Shown here: positions 30,049 to 40,988 of the stretch, piece by piece | Position numbering within the stretch: position 1 is the first letter of the stretch | Layout of the letters: the number at the start of each line of letters is the position of its first letter | Assembly: GCF_046630445.1 (NCBI RefSeq) | Contig: NC_092337.1 | Coordinates: 368,112,001 to 368,176,000 of the forward strand | DNA length: 64,000 nt | Direction: 5' to 3' | From: Rutidosis leptorrhynchoides | Taxonomy: Eukaryota > Streptophyta > Magnoliopsida > Asterales > Asteraceae | Notes under the pieces: model-generated | Database searches by the model: none | What the model saw: the letters and a program-made list of their open reading frames with translations, nothing else | Told to the model about the DNA's origin: nothing | Made by a program: the position numbers and the translations under genes

Positions 30049-32240
30049 TCAGTCTGGATATGGGTTCCAGTTCATCTCGTCAGGTGGGTTCCATTGTTGG
30101 TTATAGGTGTTCTGATAGGCTTGATTATAGTCATACCAGTTAAAGGGTGGTCGAATATCGGGGCTGTGTGGCGGAAAATGAGCAGGTCGAGTAGGTACGT
30201 AATTATTTGCTACCTGATATGATAGCTGGCTCATGATTTGGTACTGATGAACTAACCAGCTATCGTGTTGGCGTCACCTATAATCCTCGTATACTCGCTC
30301 GGAGTTCCACTGCTCATACATACTATGTCTGGCCACGTTCGTCATTGCTTCCTCATCTATACGAACGTGGACGTCAAGAATAGCATCTCGAAAGACATCC
30401 CTAATGTCTTCCGCCTCCTCCATTTCCTCGTCTGAGCCTCTCTCTACCTGAGGATGAGATCCCTCATAGGGTACTGCCTGGTTACGTCTACTTTTCAATA
30501 CCTTAGCACCCACATAAACTTTCAATCCTAAGGGCTCAACCTGTTCTCTACAAAGCTGTAATGGACCCCCTTGGTTCCTATCAACACCTAAATACTCTCC
30601 AATAAGAGTAACAAAAATACCTCCTCCTATTATACTCCCGTCCTGCATTCCCTCTACCATTTTAGATAAATAAAAAGCAACACAGTAAGGGATATTGACA
30701 AAGCTTCTAGGATCCCGAATACACTTTAGGTAGAATAAATCATGTAAGGTAATTTTTTCTTTATTATGACCTCTCTGTGTAATCGAGTTAGCCAAAAATC
30801 TATGAATAATACGAAGCTCGGCTCTGTCAATATGTGTATAGGAGTGTCCTCCTGCTCGTGTAAAAACATCAAAATGTGACATACGCCTCCAAATGGCGTC
30901 AGCGTCAAAGTTACTATCTACCCTTTCACCATAATAAATCAAATTTGTACAATCGGGTAATAGCAACTCACCAGGAGTATATATCTGTAAGGCCCTGGCC
31001 ATGTCCAGCATGGACATTCTGTACATCCTACCGCCAAGGATAAACCTAAGAAATCTTCTATCATCTATTCTAACTATATTTGTATCAAGTGATACAGTAC
31101 TCATCAACTCAACACACCATTCCTTATATACAGGTCTACGAATGGTGAAAAGACGTTCCCAATCTGTAAAAGAAGAACTGCCATACCTTTGAACTAAAAG
31201 CTGTCTAACACGGTCAGCTAGATGGACCATTTCTAAAGGGGCCCAATCGATTACCCTTGGCACCTCTACATTTTTTGTTACCAATTTGAATTTGTTCCTT
31301 TGATATGTCTCGTAATCTCTCCATCTCCTATCAAATCTCAGATTAGGATGCAGAGTGTGCTCAGGAATCGTTGGGAATTCTACTGGCGGCCTCATTGGGA
31401 ATACTATGAATTCATCAGCAAACTGTACCGGATCATAATAAGGTACGTGCTGATCAGGCTGTTGTTATTGTTCCTGTTGTGGTTCTTGTTCGTGTTGCAT
31501 TTCTAGTTCTAGTTCTGGTTCTGGTGCTGGTCGTCTAGATGATGATGCTCCTGAACCTCCAGTATCGGCTTTCTGCAAAACACATTAAACACAAAATTTG
31601 TGCATCTAAATATGCATTAGTGTTAGCAAAATAACAACTTAAAACAATCACTATAACATGTTAAATCAAAATTAAACTTATACACATTTTTACAATTTTT
31701 CACAATTCTACACTTTTCAAATAAGCAAATATGAGAATGTATACAAAGTTCATAAGCTTTTAACTCAAATAACATGTCAAAATATTCATTACTAATAATT
31801 AAACAAGTCTCAAATGGCAAATATATCAAATTAATCAAGTTCATGAATTTTGGACTTAAAAAGTCCACTTTAATCTCCAAAAATCATGTTTAGGATCAAT
31901 GTTTGGATCATTTAACTATCTAAACATGTTACACTACTCAATTTAGCAATAATTCATGACAAAAATTGGCCATAACCTGTTTATATCAAAAAGCCCCAAA
32001 TTGCTCAAGAACACAAACCCTAGATTTCTAAAAATTTTGAAGTTTTTGGCTTCAAATCATGTTAAATAGCATCAATCTAGGTTATACATGCATAAAATAC
32101 TAACAATTTAACACTAATTACACTAGAAATTAACAAAATTGCATTAGGTAAAAAATTGGAATTTATCACAAAAACTAGCAAATTTATGAGTTTAGGAGTG
32201 TAATTTTTACCATTTTGCTGAAGAATGAGAATCTAGGCAT
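30049..32240 (-). pseudogene. E3 third gene (Athila ORF-1-like), spliced, two nonsense codons
   Basis: The main open part is 31395-30274 (373 codons, MRPPVEFPTIPEH...). The same frame continues upstream past one TAA (31465-31467) to a good splice acceptor (pyrimidine-rich, TTTTGCAG, intron end 31573). It continues downstream past one TGA (30274-30276) to the stop near 30049. A short first exon (32240-32211, ten codons, ATG at 32240) ends at a GTAAAA donor, giving a 638-bp intron in phase 0. Both stops fit C-to-T changes (CAA, CGA). The body has a hydrophilic, Arg-rich segment with DRVRQLLVQRYG and RFLRFILGGRMYRMSMLDMA, resembling the Athila ORF-1 family (PF03078-like, by eye). An acidic stretch and a Tyr/Pro/Asn-rich tail follow. 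It occupies the position of the env-like gene of Athila elements, but I see no clear membrane segment. Function unknown. Confidence 0.6.
31573..32210 (-). other. Predicted intron in E3 third gene
   Basis: Donor AAAATG|GTAAAA at 32210, acceptor TTTTGCAG| at 31573. AT-rich with no coding potential. Splicing would bring the ten-codon exon into frame with the long exon. Confidence 0.5.
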
Positions 32241-32340
32241 GATTAGAGCAAGAAAAATAACGAATTACGGTGGAAAATTGCGAATTTTAGAGGTAATTTT
32301 GGGGTTGGTTCGTGTTTGTGTGTGTGTTGTGTGGAGAAGA

Positions 32341-32440
32341 CAGACCCGCTGGGAGTTTTGAGTCTGACCTGCATTTGGTCCCCATGCGATCGCATGGGTT
32401 CCAAGTGCAAACCCCATGCGATCGCATGGGGTGCCGGCTA
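32341..32440 (-). promoter_or_regulatory. Paired palindromes upstream of E3 third gene
   Basis: CCCCATGCGATCGCATGGGG (32412-32431) and CCCATGCGATCGCATGGG (32381-32398) are perfect palindromes about 140-190 bases upstream of the exon-1 ATG. A C/A-rich 5' UTR-like stretch (CACAACACACACACAAACACG) follows on the minus strand. The same pairing precedes the LTR TATA, so this may be an internal promoter. Confidence 0.5.
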
Positions 32441-33386
32441 CAGTGTTTTGCCTTTTTTTTTTTAATAAATAAAACCTTATACTTTATAAAACATAAAATT
32501 AATAAAATTTTAGAAATTTGTTTCTTTTTAGGATGAGGGCGTTTTGGATCGATGTCCAAGTCTGTCCCTCGACAAAATTTTTAAAATTTGTCAAATCAAA
32601 GCGCGGTTTTAAAAGTAAAGATTTTTGGATTTTTTAATGTTTTTGGCATACTTTAATTCAATAAGATTAAAAATAATGATAATAAAAGTTCTCGTCCCTC
32701 CCTCGAGTAAAGCAATTTCGGTTCAACGACCTAGTCTTCAACTCACGACGAATTTTAAAAATCATATTTTTAACTTAGCGAAATAAAGTAAATTTTTGTT
32801 TTTAAATTCAAACCAAACTTAAATTAAAAATATGCATAAAATTAAAAATTCACACCAAACTTAAATAAAAATTCATATTATAAATTCACACTAAACTTAT
32901 ATTATATTTTTGTTTTTATACATACAAAATTATATTAAAAAGATTAATTTTTCAAATATTTACAATTTTAAATATATTGATTTTACAAAGTTCAAAATAT
33001 TAATTTAATATTTATATATTAATTTTAAAAACATGGTAAAAAAATAAAATTAAAAATCTTTTTGGCTTTTATCCCACTTTAATCAATCAAATATTATCAA
33101 AAATATGTGCCCCTCTTTTCGGTAAAGTAATTTCGGTTCCATGACCTAATTTAACTCATGACGAATTTTTGAAATATTTTGGGTTGATTGATTAAAGATA
33201 TTTATACCTTAAGAATAAACGTTAAATTTCGCAGTGATGTAATAAATTTTTGTATGATATCAATAATTTCGGTCGCCAAACCTAATTTTATTCAATACCA
33301 ATTTAATACTTTATAGCGAACAAATTAGCGTTTATTATCAAAAGGTTAAAAATAAAAATAAAAAAATAAAAACTGTACAGACTTAC
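32441..33386 (-). other. E3 region between small ORF and third gene
   Basis: AT-rich, non-coding. Holds a dispersed repeat of about 65 bases (plus strand AAGYAATTTCGGTTC, GACCTA, ACTCAYGACGAATTTT) at about 32690-32757 and 33108-33169, with a degenerate third copy near 33255-33297. Confidence 0.5.
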
Positions 33387-33402
33387 CTGTGAGATAGTAT
33401 TC

Positions 33403-33819
33403 TTAGTTATATGATCTATCCCATTCATAAGATAGTCGGTTTAATTGGTTTTCCATAGCTACATAGGCGTAACCTCGAGCATTCAGTGTTTTTTCTTCTA
33501 AACATATGAACGGTCCGTCTCTGCATAATGTAACAAATTCGGTATTTGAATAGGTTTGATTATTTGAACATTTATCTCCATGTGACCATTTTCCGCATTT
33601 GTGACATCTTTCAAGGTGTCGTGCTCTTCTTTTCGCTGCGGATTTTGATTTTCCTTTACCAAATTGTAACTTATTATCTTCGCATCTGGATTCTTTTCTT
33701 ACTCCGTCCAATCTTTCTCTGATTACTGATACTATTTCACTCGGAAGTGTGTCATTATTACGTTTAGTGATCAAAGCGTGTAGCATTAGACCATGGTTTA
33801 GTTCACAGGCAGTCTTCAT
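33403..33819 (-). CDS. E3 small ORF with zinc-knuckle-like motif, exon-like
   Basis: 138 codons from the ATG at 33819 to the TAA at 33403, on the same strand as pol and 165 bases after it. It has a basic segment (KSKSAAKRRARHLERC), then CHKCGKWSHGDKC, a Cys/His cluster spaced C-x2-C-x4-H-x3-C, close to a retroviral zinc knuckle but one residue short. The ATG is preceded by a strong splice acceptor (T-rich tract, TTTTTTAG|GAA, junction at 33823/33822). The stop is followed by a perfect donor CACAG|GTAAGT (33387/33386). It looks like an exon of a spliced subgenomic RNA. Likely nucleic-acid binding; no family name is recognised. Confidence 0.5.
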   Translation of the reverse strand: MKTACELNHGLMLHALITKRNNDTLPSEIVSVIRERLDGVRKESRCEDNKLQFGKGKSKSAAKRRARHLERCHKCGKWSHGDKCSNNQTYSNTEFVTLCRDGPFICLEEKTLNARGYAYVAMENQLNRLSYEWDRSYN

Positions 33820-33983
33820 TTCCTAAAAAAAATAAAAATTCAGAATGGAGGGAGAAGACTAGTTCTTTAGGGTCTGCTAGGGAAAGACCATTCGGGTTCC
33901 ATTTTCGAGAACTACACGAAAACAGACAATCTAACTCTAACAGAAATACATAAAATCCTTAAAAGACTTGATTCTCCTCACAC

Positions 33984-36900
33984 TTAGTTAGCTGTGGTAT
34001 CGAAATTGTGATTAACTTTGTTGTCGACTTCCATCGGACTATCTATGTAATGTTTAACTCTGTGACCATTAACTTTAAATTCAATTCCATTTGAATTTAT
34101 TAATTCTATCGTTCCGTATGGGAAAACTCTTTTGATTATGAATGGTCCAGACCATCTTGATTTCAATTTTCCAGGAAATAGCTTGAATCGTGAATTGAAA
34201 AGAAGAACTCTGTCGCCTTCTTTAAATTCTTTTGAACTTCTGATTCTTTTATCATGCCATTTCTTCGTTCTTTCTTTATAGATTAACGAATTTTCGTATG
34301 CTTCATGTCTTAATTCTCCTAATTCGTTTAGTTGACTTAATCGTAGACGTCCAGCTTCATGTAAATCAAGATTACATGTCTTCAAAGCCCAAAATGCTTT
34401 GTGTTCAATTTCTACTGGAAGATGACATGCTTTTCCGTAGACGAGTTTAAAAGGTGTGGTTCCAATTGGAGTTTTGTAGGCTGTTCTAAAAGCCCAGAGT
34501 GCATCCTCCAATTTAATGGACCATTCCTTTGGATTTGATCCTACGGTTTTCTCTAGAATACGTTTTAAATCTCGGTTGGTATTTTCAACTTGTCCACTTG
34601 TTTGTGGATGATATGCGGTGGAGATTTTATGAGTTACTCCATATCTTTTAAGAACTTTTTCAAGTTGATTATTACAGAAATGAGTACCCCGATCACTTAT
34701 TAAAGCTTTCGGTGTTCCAAACCTTGCAAAAAGACATTTTAAAAAGTTGACTACAACTCGTGCATCGTTAGTTGGGAGAGCTTGTGCTTCCGCCCATTTA
34801 GATACATAATCAATGGCTACGAGAATATAGAGATTATTATGAGATTTTGGAAATGGACCCATAAAGTCAATACCCCAAATGTCAAATACTTCACATACTT
34901 GAATGACATTTTGTGGCATTTCATCACGTTGACTTATTTTTCCGGCCCTTTGACAAGCATCACAGGATTTGCAAAGAAGGTGTGCGTCTTTGTAAATTGT
35001 AGGCCAATAGAATCCAGCATCATAAACTTTTCTTGATGTTAGTTGAGGCCCATAGTGCCCTCCTGTTGGTCCTGTGTGACAATGGTTTAAAATTTTACTA
35101 GCTTCATCTCCGAATACACATCGGCGTATTATTCCATCGGGACAACTTTTAAACAGATGTGGTTCTTCCCAAAAATAGTGTTTTATATCACTGAAGAATT
35201 TCTTTCGTTTTTGGTACGATAATCCTTTTTCAAGGAATCCACATACTAAGTAGTTTGCATAGTCTGCAAACCATGGTATTTCATTATATTCTATCTTCAA
35301 TAGATATTCATCAGGAAAGTTGTCTTGTATGGCCGATTCATTTAGAACTTCTAATTCGGGATTTTCAAGACGAGAAAGATGATCAGCGGCGAGATTTTCT
35401 GCTCCTCTTTTATCTCGGATTTCAATATCGAATTCTTGTAAGAGTAAGATCCAACGGATTAATCTTGGTTTAGCATCTTGTTTCAAAAATAGGTATCTAA
35501 GAGCAAAATGGTCGGTATAGACCACCGTTTTTGCTAGAACGAGATATGAACGAAATTTGTCAAAAGCAAAGACAATAGCAAGGAGTTCTTTTTCAGTAGT
35601 TGTATAATTTGTTTGTGTTCCTTGTAACGTCTTACTAGCATAATATATAGGTTGAAATCGTTTTTCAATCCTTTGTCCTAAAACGGCTCCCATTGCAAAA
35701 TCACTTGCATCGCACATTAGTTCAAACGGTAGATTCCAATTTGGTGTTATCATGATCGGCGCATTAGTGAGTTTCTCTTTAAGAATATTAAAAGATTTGA
35801 TACATTCATCTGAAAAGATGAATGGAGCATCCTTGTCTAAGAGTTTATTCATAGAAGTGTCAATTTTAGAAAAATCTTTTATGAAACGTCGGTAAAAACC
35901 GGCATGCCCTAGAAAACTCCTAACTCCTCTAACATTGGTGGGATGTGGAAGTTTAGCAATTACATCTACTTTAGCTCTATCCACTTCAATTCCTTCTTTT
36001 GAAATTTTATGTCCAAGAACGATGCCTTCTTTAACTATGAAATGGCATTTCTCCCAATTAAGTACTAGATTTGATTGTTCGCATCTAATAAGCATTCGTT
36101 CCAGATTAACTAGACATGATTCAAATGTATCACCGAAGACTGAAAAGTCATCCATGAAAACTTCCATGCATTCTTCTATCATGTCGTGAAAAATCGCCAT
36201 CATGCACCTTTGAAAGGTTGCAGGGGCATTGCAAAGTCCAAATGGCATGCGTTTGTAAGCAAAAGTACCATAAGGGCACGTGAACGTGGTTTTCTCTTGA
36301 TCTTCGGGTGCTATTGGAATTTGAAAATATCCGGAAAATCCATCAAGAAAACAATAATAACTATTTCCGGCTAATCTTTCCAACATTTGATCAATGAAAG
36401 GTAAGGGAAAGTGATCTTTTCTGGTGGCGTCATTTAATTTTCTATAATCAATACATACACGCCATCCTGTTACAGTCCTTGTAGGAATAAGCTCATTTTT
36501 TTCATTTGTAATGACAGTCATGCCACCCTTCTTAGGCACGCATTGAACTGGGCTTACCCATGGACTATCAGAGATTGGATAAATTAAACCTGCATCTAGC
36601 AGTTTAATAATTTCTTTTTTAACTACATCTTGCATATTCGGATTTAGTCTTCGTTGGCGTTGCACATACGTTTTATGACCTTCTTCCATAAGGATTTTAT
36701 GTGTGCAATACGAAGGACTTATTCCTTTAATATCATGAATCTTCCATGCAATGGCTGGTTTATGAGCTTTCAACACAGAAATGAGTTGTGATTTCTCATT
36801 TTCAGTAAGAGAAGACGATATTATTACAGATAATTCAGATTCACCATGTAAATAAGCGTATTCCAAATGGTTTGGAAGTGGCTTTAACTCTAATTTCGGA

Positions 36901-37763
36901 GGTTCTTCTATCGATGATTTATATCGATATCTGTCTTCTTCTTTTAGCATTTGAATTTCTTCTGTTGTTGGTTCATATCCATTAGCTATAAGTGTAGCTA
37001 ACATTTCAGCTTCATCAATTTGTTCAGTTCCTTCTCCTAAAGAACATTCTCCTGTTCCTTGTAATTCTGAAAATTCTTCTAATAATTCCGCATGTGAATA
37101 TATAGTTTGAATATAATAACATGTATCATCTGCAGATTGCGGTTGTTGCATTGCTCTATCAACTGAAAAGGTAACACTCTCGTCCTCTATACTTAGGGTC
37201 AGTTTCTTACCAAACACGTCTATCATTGCTTTAGCCGTTAAGAATGGTCTTCCTAATATGAGAGGAACTTGAGAATCTTCTTCCATGTCCAGAACAACAA
37301 AATCTACTGGAAATACTAAAGTACCAACTTTAACTAGCATGTTCTCCATTATCCCTCTAGGATATTTTATTGATCGATCGGCTAGTTGTATGCTTATTCT
37401 TGTTGGTTTCAATTCTCCAAGGTCTAGTTTAGCGTATAGTGAATACGGCATTAAATTTATACTAGCACATAAGTCTGCCAATGCTTCTATTGAACTAAGA
37501 CTACCCAGAAAACATGAAATTGTGAAACTTCCTGGATCAGATAGCTTTTCTGGTATCTTATTCAACAGCACTGCTGAACAATTAGCATTCATAGTAACAG
37601 CCGAGAGTTCTTCCATTTTCTTTCTATTCGAGATTAGATCTTTAAGAAATTTAGCATATCTAGGCATTCCTGAAATCACATCAATGAAAGGAAGATTTAC
37701 ATTTATCTGTTTAAACATATCCAAGAATTTGAATTGCTCGGCTTCAAGTTTCTCTTTTTTCAT
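33984..37763 (-). CDS. pol: E3 pol: protease, reverse transcriptase, RNase H, integrase
   Basis: 1259 codons, fully open. Protease is around residues 85-190, with the active-site box reading DLCAS (97-101) where Athila relatives have DLGAS. RT is about 350-590 with FMDD at 536-539. RNase H is about 680-800 ([15 protein letters not shown]). The integrase zinc-binding His-Cys region is about 894-937. The integrase core has D966, D1024 and E1060, with exactly 35 residues between the last two. No chromodomain. The frame is the same as gag upstream, separated by a single stop, so gag-pol was probably one polyprotein. Given the open length and young LTRs, only the protease Gly-to-Cys change looks clearly damaging inside pol. 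Confidence 0.95.
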   Translation of the reverse strand: MKKEKLEAEQFKFLDMFKQINVNLPFIDVISGMPRYAKFLKDLISNRKKMEELSAVTMNANCSAVLLNKIPEKLSDPGSFTISCFLGSLSSIEALADLCASINLMPYSLYAKLDLGELKPTRISIQLADRSIKYPRGIMENMLVKVGTLVFPVDFVVLDMEEDSQVPLILGRPFLTAKAMIDVFGKKLTLSIEDESVTFSVDRAMQQPQSADDTCYYIQTIYSHAELLEEFSELQGTGECSLGEGTEQIDEAEMLATLIANGYEPTTEEIQMLKEEDRYRYKSSIEEPPKLELKPLPNHLEYAYLHGESELSVIISSSLTENEKSQLISVLKAHKPAIAWKIHDIKGISPSYCTHKILMEEGHKTYVQRQRRLNPNMQDVVKKEIIKLLDAGLIYPISDSPWVSPVQCVPKKGGMTVITNEKNELIPTRTVTGWRVCIDYRKLNDATRKDHFPLPFIDQMLERLAGNSYYCFLDGFSGYFQIPIAPEDQEKTTFTCPYGTFAYKRMPFGLCNAPATFQRCMMAIFHDMIEECMEVFMDDFSVFGDTFESCLVNLERMLIRCEQSNLVLNWEKCHFIVKEGIVLGHKISKEGIEVDRAKVDVIAKLPHPTNVRGVRSFLGHAGFYRRFIKDFSKIDTSMNKLLDKDAPFIFSDECIKSFNILKEKLTNAPIMITPNWNLPFELMCDASDFAMGAVLGQRIEKRFQPIYYASKTLQGTQTNYTTTEKELLAIVFAFDKFRSYLVLAKTVVYTDHFALRYLFLKQDAKPRLIRWILLLQEFDIEIRDKRGAENLAADHLSRLENPELEVLNESAIQDNFPDEYLLKIEYNEIPWFADYANYLVCGFLEKGLSYQKRKKFFSDIKHYFWEEPHLFKSCPDGIIRRCVFGDEASKILNHCHTGPTGGHYGPQLTSRKVYDAGFYWPTIYKDAHLLCKSCDACQRAGKISQRDEMPQNVIQVCEVFDIWGIDFMGPFPKSHNNLYILVAIDYVSKWAEAQALPTNDARVVVNFLKCLFARFGTPKALISDRGTHFCNNQLEKVLKRYGVTHKISTAYHPQTSGQVENTNRDLKRILEKTVGSNPKEWSIKLEDALWAFRTAYKTPIGTTPFKLVYGKACHLPVEIEHKAFWALKTCNLDLHEAGRLRLSQLNELGELRHEAYENSLIYKERTKKWHDKRIRSSKEFKEGDRVLLFNSRFKLFPGKLKSRWSGPFIIKRVFPYGTIELINSNGIEFKVNGHRVKHYIDSPMEVDNKVNHNFDTTAN

Positions 37764-39580
37764 TTTACTTGGGTAAGGAAGTGGTGGTTGGTATGGTTTA
37801 ACATAAGGTTTATCCTTAGCTGTGTTATCTTCATTAACCTTTTCAACTATCGGTTCTTTTTCCTTATCTTGTTCAGGTTGTGGTTCTTGTGGAGTAGGAA
37901 TAGCTTAATCAGAAGTTACAGGTATTTCAGGTGGTTTAAGTGTTGTCCCACTTCTTGTGGTAATGGCTTTAGCTGTTTCATTCCGGGGGTTAGCATTTGT
38001 ATCACTAGGTAAACTTCCCGGTTTTCTTTCACCTATTAACCTTGCCAGGTTACTTACTTCTTGTTCCAAATTTTGAATAGAAGCTTGTTGATTTCTAAAT
38101 GCTTGAGCATTTTGTTCATTAGTTTGTTTTTGAGATGTGAAAAACTGCGTTTGAGTTTCAACTAGCTTCGTCATCATATCTTCTAAATTTGACTTTTTAT
38201 CATCGGTTTGTGGTGGTTTGTTTTGAAAATTAGGTCTTTGCTGATTGTAAGTATTATTGGATACTTGTTGATTGTTAGGACCTTGTTGGTTGTTGTATGG
38301 AATATTTCGGTTATAATTCTGATTTTGATTGTAAATCGGTCTTGGTGGTTGATAATTATTCTGATAATTATTTCCAGGCCTTTGGTTTATGTATGAAATA
38401 TTCTCTATTTGTTCCATTGTTAATTCAATACTAAGACAATCTTTTATCAAATGTGGTCCTCCACACTGCTCACAACTAATTCGTATTGAGTGGATATCTT
38501 TAGTCATCTTTTCCATTCGTCTCTCGACAGCATCTATCTTTGCAGAAATGGAATCTAAGTCATGGCTAGAATCGGCTCTAGCTGCTTTAGATGATCTAAC
38601 GATATCTTTTTCTTGGTGCCACTCATGTGAGTGGGAAGCAGTGTTATCAATAATTTTGTAAGCATCAGTTTCGGTTTTCTTCATAATAGAACCACCAGCT
38701 GATATATCTATGTCTTTCCTTGTAGTGATGTCGTATCCTTGGTAGAATATTTGTACTATTTGACAGGTGTCTAAACCATGTTGCGGACATCCTCTTAATA
38801 ACTTTCCAAATCTTGTCCATGCTTCATATAGAGTTTCATTTGGCTTTTGCGTGAACGTAACAATTTCTCCTTGAAGTCTCACGGCTTTAGATGCCGAAAA
38901 GAATTGTTTAAGAAATTTTTCAACTAAAACGTCCCATGTATCAATCGCCCCTTCAGGTAACGATTCTAACCAATCTTTGGCTTCTCCCTTTAAAGTCCAG
39001 GGAAATAACATGAGATATATATGTTCATCCTCTACTTCTCTGATTTTAAATAGAGTACAGATCCTATTAAAGGTACGAAGATGTTCATTTGGATCTTCCT
39101 TCGGCGCACCACTAAATTGGCATTGGTTAGTTACCATGTGTAGGATTTGTCCTTTGATTTCATAATCTGGCGCATTTATGTCTGGTTGAGTAATTGCGTG
39201 ACCTTGGCCAGTGCGTTTAGCTCTCATTGGGTCTTCCATACTTAGAGATTCCAGATTCTCCATGATTGAATTTGTTGAATCTGAATCACTATAGGATTCT
39301 AATTTAATGGTTGGTTCCTCGACAATATCCGTTTGAATGATTGGTGGTTCCGGAGGAAAGATTAGTGGTTCAGGATCTCTGAATTATCCCTGAAGATTCT
39401 CCAGATTATCATTTGTGAGGTCGGGTTCAAAAATGGATTATCGGAAATTTGAATTGGAGTACTTGGTTGACTAGATGACGATTCTAAAGAAAAATCAACG
39501 GCGACAATATTGGCTAGATGTCTTGATCTGGTTACAGGTGGTGAACGTACAAAAGGTGGTGAACGTTTTACTCGGTGCAT
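37764..39580 (-). pseudogene. gag: E3 gag, with stop codons and a frameshift
   Basis: The main open part is 39263-37905 (452 codons). It holds the retrotransposon capsid-type domain (about residues 40-190: LKGEAKDWLESLP, WDVLVEKFLKQFF, YEAWTRFGKLL), then the knuckle CEQCGGPHLIKDC (C-x2-C-x3-H-x4-C, Athila style). A Gln/Asn-rich stretch (YNQNQNYNRN) and a coiled-coil segment follow, ending ITTRSGTTLKPP. TAA at 37905-37907 separates it from pol in the same frame. The N-terminal part starts at ATG 39580 (MHRVKRSPPFVRSPP) but reaches the main frame only after a frameshift near 39420, and one TAA lies near 39385. Product role: packages element RNA. Confidence 0.85.
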
Positions 39581-40961
39581 TCACTGAATATCCTATTAGT
39601 TATAAAAGAAAAAATTATATAAGTTATCCAATTAATAGACTTTTCTGATTTTGCCCACGTTTCGAATAGCCAAAAGATGCAGCAGAGGGGCAGGATTCGT
39701 TTGGTCTCAATATAATTGAGGACTGTTTGGCTCCAATAACCCGGTCCACGTACAAATCCAACTATTACTACGAACCAGAAAATTTTGATGTCTATCAATT
39801 TAACCACTTAAAATAAATTTTCGTAATTTTAAGAAGTATAGATAAGAAGTAGAAAAAATTTTAAGTCCTAAAAACTAGAATGACGAGAAATAAGAAAGAA
39901 AAAGAGCGCGTTGAAAAAGGTCGAAAAAGAAAAGATCGAAAAATAAAAGGCGTCGAAAAATAAGAAAGAAAAAAAAATGACTATAAAACTTAAAAAAAAA
40001 ACTCGACTAACCCAACCTTATTACTATCACTAACTTAAAATTATAATCGCAAATTGAGATTACTAATTGGAATGATAATTGATACATAGGTAAAAGGGTC
40101 TAAAAATATTAAAGCTTACAGGAAAAACTATATCCCAAATGGCAATATCTCAAAAAGGTATTAAAACTTAAAAAAAAACATCGCAGAATTCTAAAGCACT
40201 TAAATCTTAGTCTAAAGAAAAAGCACTTAAGGGATTTTACGGCAAAGCCTAAAAATCTAGAAATAAAAATAACTATGGCAAAAACTATGAATTAAAAATA
40301 AATACGAGCAAAAATTACAAAAGTTACGCTAAAACAATTAAAAAGGGATAAAATATAAAAATATACTAAAAGTTGTAAAAAGTACAATTTTTATAAAAAT
40401 ATTATTTTTATATTATTTATTTTATAAAACTATTAATTTTATATTTTATAAAACTAATTAAACTTAAAAATATAAATTAAATAAATAACTAAATTAAATA
40501 TTTAACTAATCTAACCTAATTAGGGTTTAATTATAATAATAATAATTATAAACCGTAATTAATGCAGTACTCAGTCAACTGTGGCGTGTCAGACGGGCTC
40601 ATGAGATCGCATGAGTCCTAAGTTATCCAGCCATGCGATCGTATGGGCTAGGGTTTCGGGCCACAGAGTGGGCTGCTACAGTACCGGACTCGAGTGTTTT
40701 TATTTTTTTTTTGCTGTGTTGAATTTTCTGTTTTATATATTTATGTAATATATTTATATAAATTAAATAAAACTTATATTTTTATAAAATAAAGATAAAT
40801 AAACTTTTATAGAACTTAAATATTTAACAAACTCTTAAAAATATTTATATTTTTGTTTTCTTTTTATATTTTCGAATATATTAAAACGTATTTTTACAAA
40901 AGCGTAAATTTTTTTTTTTTTTTTATATTAGCGTTGCGCTTCCGGCTTTTAAGCTAGATGG
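39581..40961 (-). other. E3 leader (5' UTR)
   Basis: About 1.4 kb of AT-rich, A-rich (plus strand) non-coding sequence between the primer site and gag. Near its start it has a degraded pair of the E3 palindromes: CTCATGAGATCGCATGAG (40598-40615) and CCATGCGATCGTATGG (40631-40646). Confidence 0.7.
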
Positions 40962-40980
40962 TTCCCCGGCAGCGGCGCCA
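40962..40980 (-). other. E3 primer-binding site (Asp-tRNA)
   Basis: On the minus strand TGGCGCCGCTGCCGGGGAA, matching the complement of the plant Asp-tRNA 3' end with one or two mismatches. It lies eight bases inside the 5' LTR end. Asp-tRNA priming is usual for Athila-type elements. Confidence 0.85.
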
Positions 40981-40988
40981 AAAATACT

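Noticed and set aside
27428..32431. GCGATCGC as the cyanobacterial HIP1 motif or a sign of bacterial DNA
   Set aside because: It occurs only as part of longer paired palindromes of a plant retrotransposon.
37285..37776. Plus-strand ORF of 163 codons and other plus-strand ORFs in 33400-39200
   Set aside because: Antisense shadows of E3 gag-pol.
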